This document shows positions 62,608-64,000 of a stretch of DNA of 64,000 nucleotides, in pieces (position 1 is the first letter of the stretch; every line of letters starts with the position of its first letter). The notes beneath the pieces are model-generated. The model did no database searches. It worked only from the letters and a program-made list of their open reading frames with translations, and had not been told where the DNA came from. The stretch covers positions 1-64,000 of the forward strand of contig NZ_LBMW01000042.1 in NCBI RefSeq assembly GCF_026168105.1. Reading direction: 5' to 3'. The position numbers and the translations under genes were made by a program. Source of the stretch: Streptomyces hygroscopicus (GTDB taxonomy: Bacteria > Actinomycetota > Actinomycetes > Streptomycetales > Streptomycetaceae).

Positions 62608-63435
62608 ATGTCCAGCAGCACGGCGGGCATAGAGATAGAGACCAAGGGCCTGGTGCGGACGATCACCTTCGCCCGCCCCGAGCGCCGTAACGGCATGGAT
62701 CTGTCCATGTTTGCTGCCTACTACGACGCTTTGGCCGAGGCCGAGGCCGACGACGAAGTCCGCGCCATCGTCGTCACGGGCGCTCGCAGCAGCTTTTGTT
62801 CGGGGGCGACCCCGGACCTCCTGGCCCACCTTGCCGGATCGGAGACGCAACAGAGCCGCACCGGAGAGGGCTTGAGCTCGGTTCTGGGGCACCCGGCGCA
62901 TCTTCCGCTGACCATGGGGACGCCGTTGATCGCGGCGATCAATGGCAGTGCGGCGGGCCTGGGCCTCGTCCACGCGTTGTTCGCCGATGTCCGGTTCATG
63001 GCACATGAGGCGCAGGTCTCCGCTGTGTTCAGCCGGTTCGGTCTGATAGCCGAGTACGGAGCGGCCTGGCTGCTGCCACGCATCGTCGGCGTGGGCAGCG
63101 CGATGGACATGCTGCTCTCCTCCAGGGCGGTGGGCGCGGAGGAGGCTCTGCGGATCGGCCTGGTACAGCACACCGCACCGCGCGGCGAGGTGCTGGGAGC
63201 CGCTCAGGAATATGCCCGCGAACTGGCTGAATCCTGTTCCCCGTCGTCCATGGCCATCATCAAGCGCCAGATCCTTGACGGTCTGCTCATGCCCGCGGCT
63301 GATGCTGTGGCCGAATCCGTTTCCCTTATGCAGGACTCCTTCGAACGTCCGGACTTCCCCGAGGCCATGGCCGCGTTGCGGGAGCGCCGAAAGCCGGCGT
63401 TTTCGTCGTCGACCACCAGCGCCGCTACGGCGTGA
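62608..63435 (+). CDS. Enoyl-CoA hydratase/isomerase family protein, altered 3' end
   Basis: This 275-residue crotonase-fold protein has the oxyanion-hole segments SSFCSGATPDLLAHL and AINGSAAGLGLVHALFADVRF and the C-terminal MAALRERRKPAF. The final ~12 residues (SSSTTSAATA) come from an out-of-frame insertion-sequence fragment that replaces the natural end. The catalytic domain is complete, so it may still be active. It could hydrate or isomerise a cluster intermediate, since no FabA/FabZ-type dehydratase is seen. Confidence 0.85.
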   Translation: MSSSTAGIEIETKGLVRTITFARPERRNGMDLSMFAAYYDALAEAEADDEVRAIVVTGARSSFCSGATPDLLAHLAGSETQQSRTGEGLSSVLGHPAHLPLTMGTPLIAAINGSAAGLGLVHALFADVRFMAHEAQVSAVFSRFGLIAEYGAAWLLPRIVGVGSAMDMLLSSRAVGAEEALRIGLVQHTAPRGEVLGAAQEYARELAESCSPSSMAIIKRQILDGLLMPAADAVAESVSLMQDSFERPDFPEAMAALRERRKPAFSSSTTSAATA

Positions 63436-63748
63436 AGCGGCTGTGCACCATCCTCGGCATCGCCCGCTCCAGCTTTTACTACTGGCGTCGCACCGCCGCG
63501 GACCGGACCGCCCGGCAGGCGGTCGACGCCCGGCTGGCCGCCCGGATACGGGCCGTGCACCGCGAGTCGGACGGCGCCTACGGCGTCTCCAGGATCATCG
63601 CCGAGCTCCGCGACGGCGGTGAGCAAATCGGATCGCGCGCGTGATGCGGAGCATCGGCCTAGCGGGCGTGCGGCTGCGTCGTAGGCACCGCACCACGATC
63701 ACAGACCCCCCGTCACTCAGCGGGGGCATACTGCCAGTCAAGGCGTGA
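63399..63748 (+). pseudogene. IS3-family transposase (OrfB) remnant
   Basis: The frame from 63399 reads VFVVDHQRRYGVKRLCTILG, then SSFYYWRR and DGAYGVSRIIAELRDGGEQI, typical of the start of IS3 OrfB. It then stops at 63644, and a shifted frame continues with RVMRSIGLAGVRLRRRHRTT. The catalytic DDE part is missing. It is truncated and frameshifted, so not mobile. Confidence 0.8.
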
Positions 63749-63779
63749 GCCCAGGCGTGCATCGAGAAAGGCGAGATCA

Positions 63780-63990
63780 CACACCGCGCGACGGGAACGG
63801 GCAGTTGCCGGCCGGCTTCGGCGTCAGTGCCGCGACGGTTTACGCCGCATCCGCAGCACCACTGCCCTCCTCGCGTCCTTCGTCCCCCATCTGAAGGAGG
63901 CACTGGCGAGCATCGACCGTCGTGGAGACCTGCCGATCAACGGGCCCATGGCTCTGATCAGGTCCCGTCACTCAGTGGCGGATCGATGCA
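63780..63990 (+). mobile_element. Second transposase remnant
   Basis: One frame has FGVSAATVYAA, and a shifted frame has RSTTALLASFVPHLKEALAS and IDRRGDLPINGP, resembling the N-terminal helix-turn-helix part of DDE transposases. The fragments are short and broken. A direct repeat CCGTCACTCAGYGG occurs at about 63707 and 63965, perhaps marking a rearrangement. Assignment is tentative. Confidence 0.4.
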
Positions 63991-64000
63991 CGGAGCTTAC

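Overview
The window is Streptomyces chromosome. Base composition is very GC-rich. It carries a DasR-type chitin-control site, an intact cebR-cebEFG-bglC cello-oligosaccharide locus with its palindromic operators, an AfsA-family gene, an AfsR-like SARP regulator with a TTA (bldA-type) codon, and many ATGA/GTGA translational overlaps. No rRNA, origin or CRISPR array was seen.

Left part (1-38.3 kb) reads as ordinary core or conserved sequence. In order it has: an SPFH membrane protein, a secreted LPMO, an acyl-CoA ligase, a tRNA-Lys(CTT), an IclR regulator and an ehuBCDA-type ectoine/amino-acid ABC transporter. A hydroxyacid dehydrogenase, a maleate-isomerase/EutA-like protein and a luciferase-like oxidoreductase follow, then a PAS-GGDEF-EAL protein, an M6 metalloprotease and a second, identical tRNA-Lys. 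Two small conserved genes and a striking ~0.85 kb array of ~28 bp dyad repeats come next. The array abuts a three-gene operon (Fe-S RecB-like nuclease, unknown 543-aa protein, SF1 helicase). The rest of this part holds a PAP2-type membrane protein, a histidine phosphatase, an HTH/TPR regulator, a spermidine-synthase-like protein, a two-component system, a CBM2-GH18 chitinase, the bglC-cebGFE/cebR locus and a VOC protein.

At about 38.3 kb a strong terminator hairpin is followed by a tRNA T-arm-like fragment. Then comes ~1.7 kb of decayed sequence (a truncated cysteine hydrolase and a frameshifted GlxA-type regulator). This looks like the edge of an accessory island.

Right part (40.1-63.4 kb) looks like a specialised-metabolite cluster. 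The forward block has AfsA-like enzyme, DpsC-like KAS III, ACP, FabF-type KS, FabG-type KR, FabH-type KAS III, SDR, HAD phosphatase, DHA2 exporter, aromatic FAD monooxygenase and PPOX flavoenzyme. A reverse block has an AfsR-like SARP overlapping an MHS transporter, preceded by an RdmC-like esterase. A third block has an isochorismatase-like protein, two aldo-keto reductases, a hotdog thioesterase, a MarR regulator, a second DpsC-like KAS III and an enoyl-CoA hydratase. The set suggests a cluster-encoded mini fatty-acid synthase feeding an AfsA-type condensation (butenolide/furan/butyrolactone-like product) with later oxidations; the product is not known. A repeated motif in three promoter regions is a candidate operator for the MarR protein. 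The window ends in degraded insertion-sequence remnants that truncate the enoyl-CoA hydratase.
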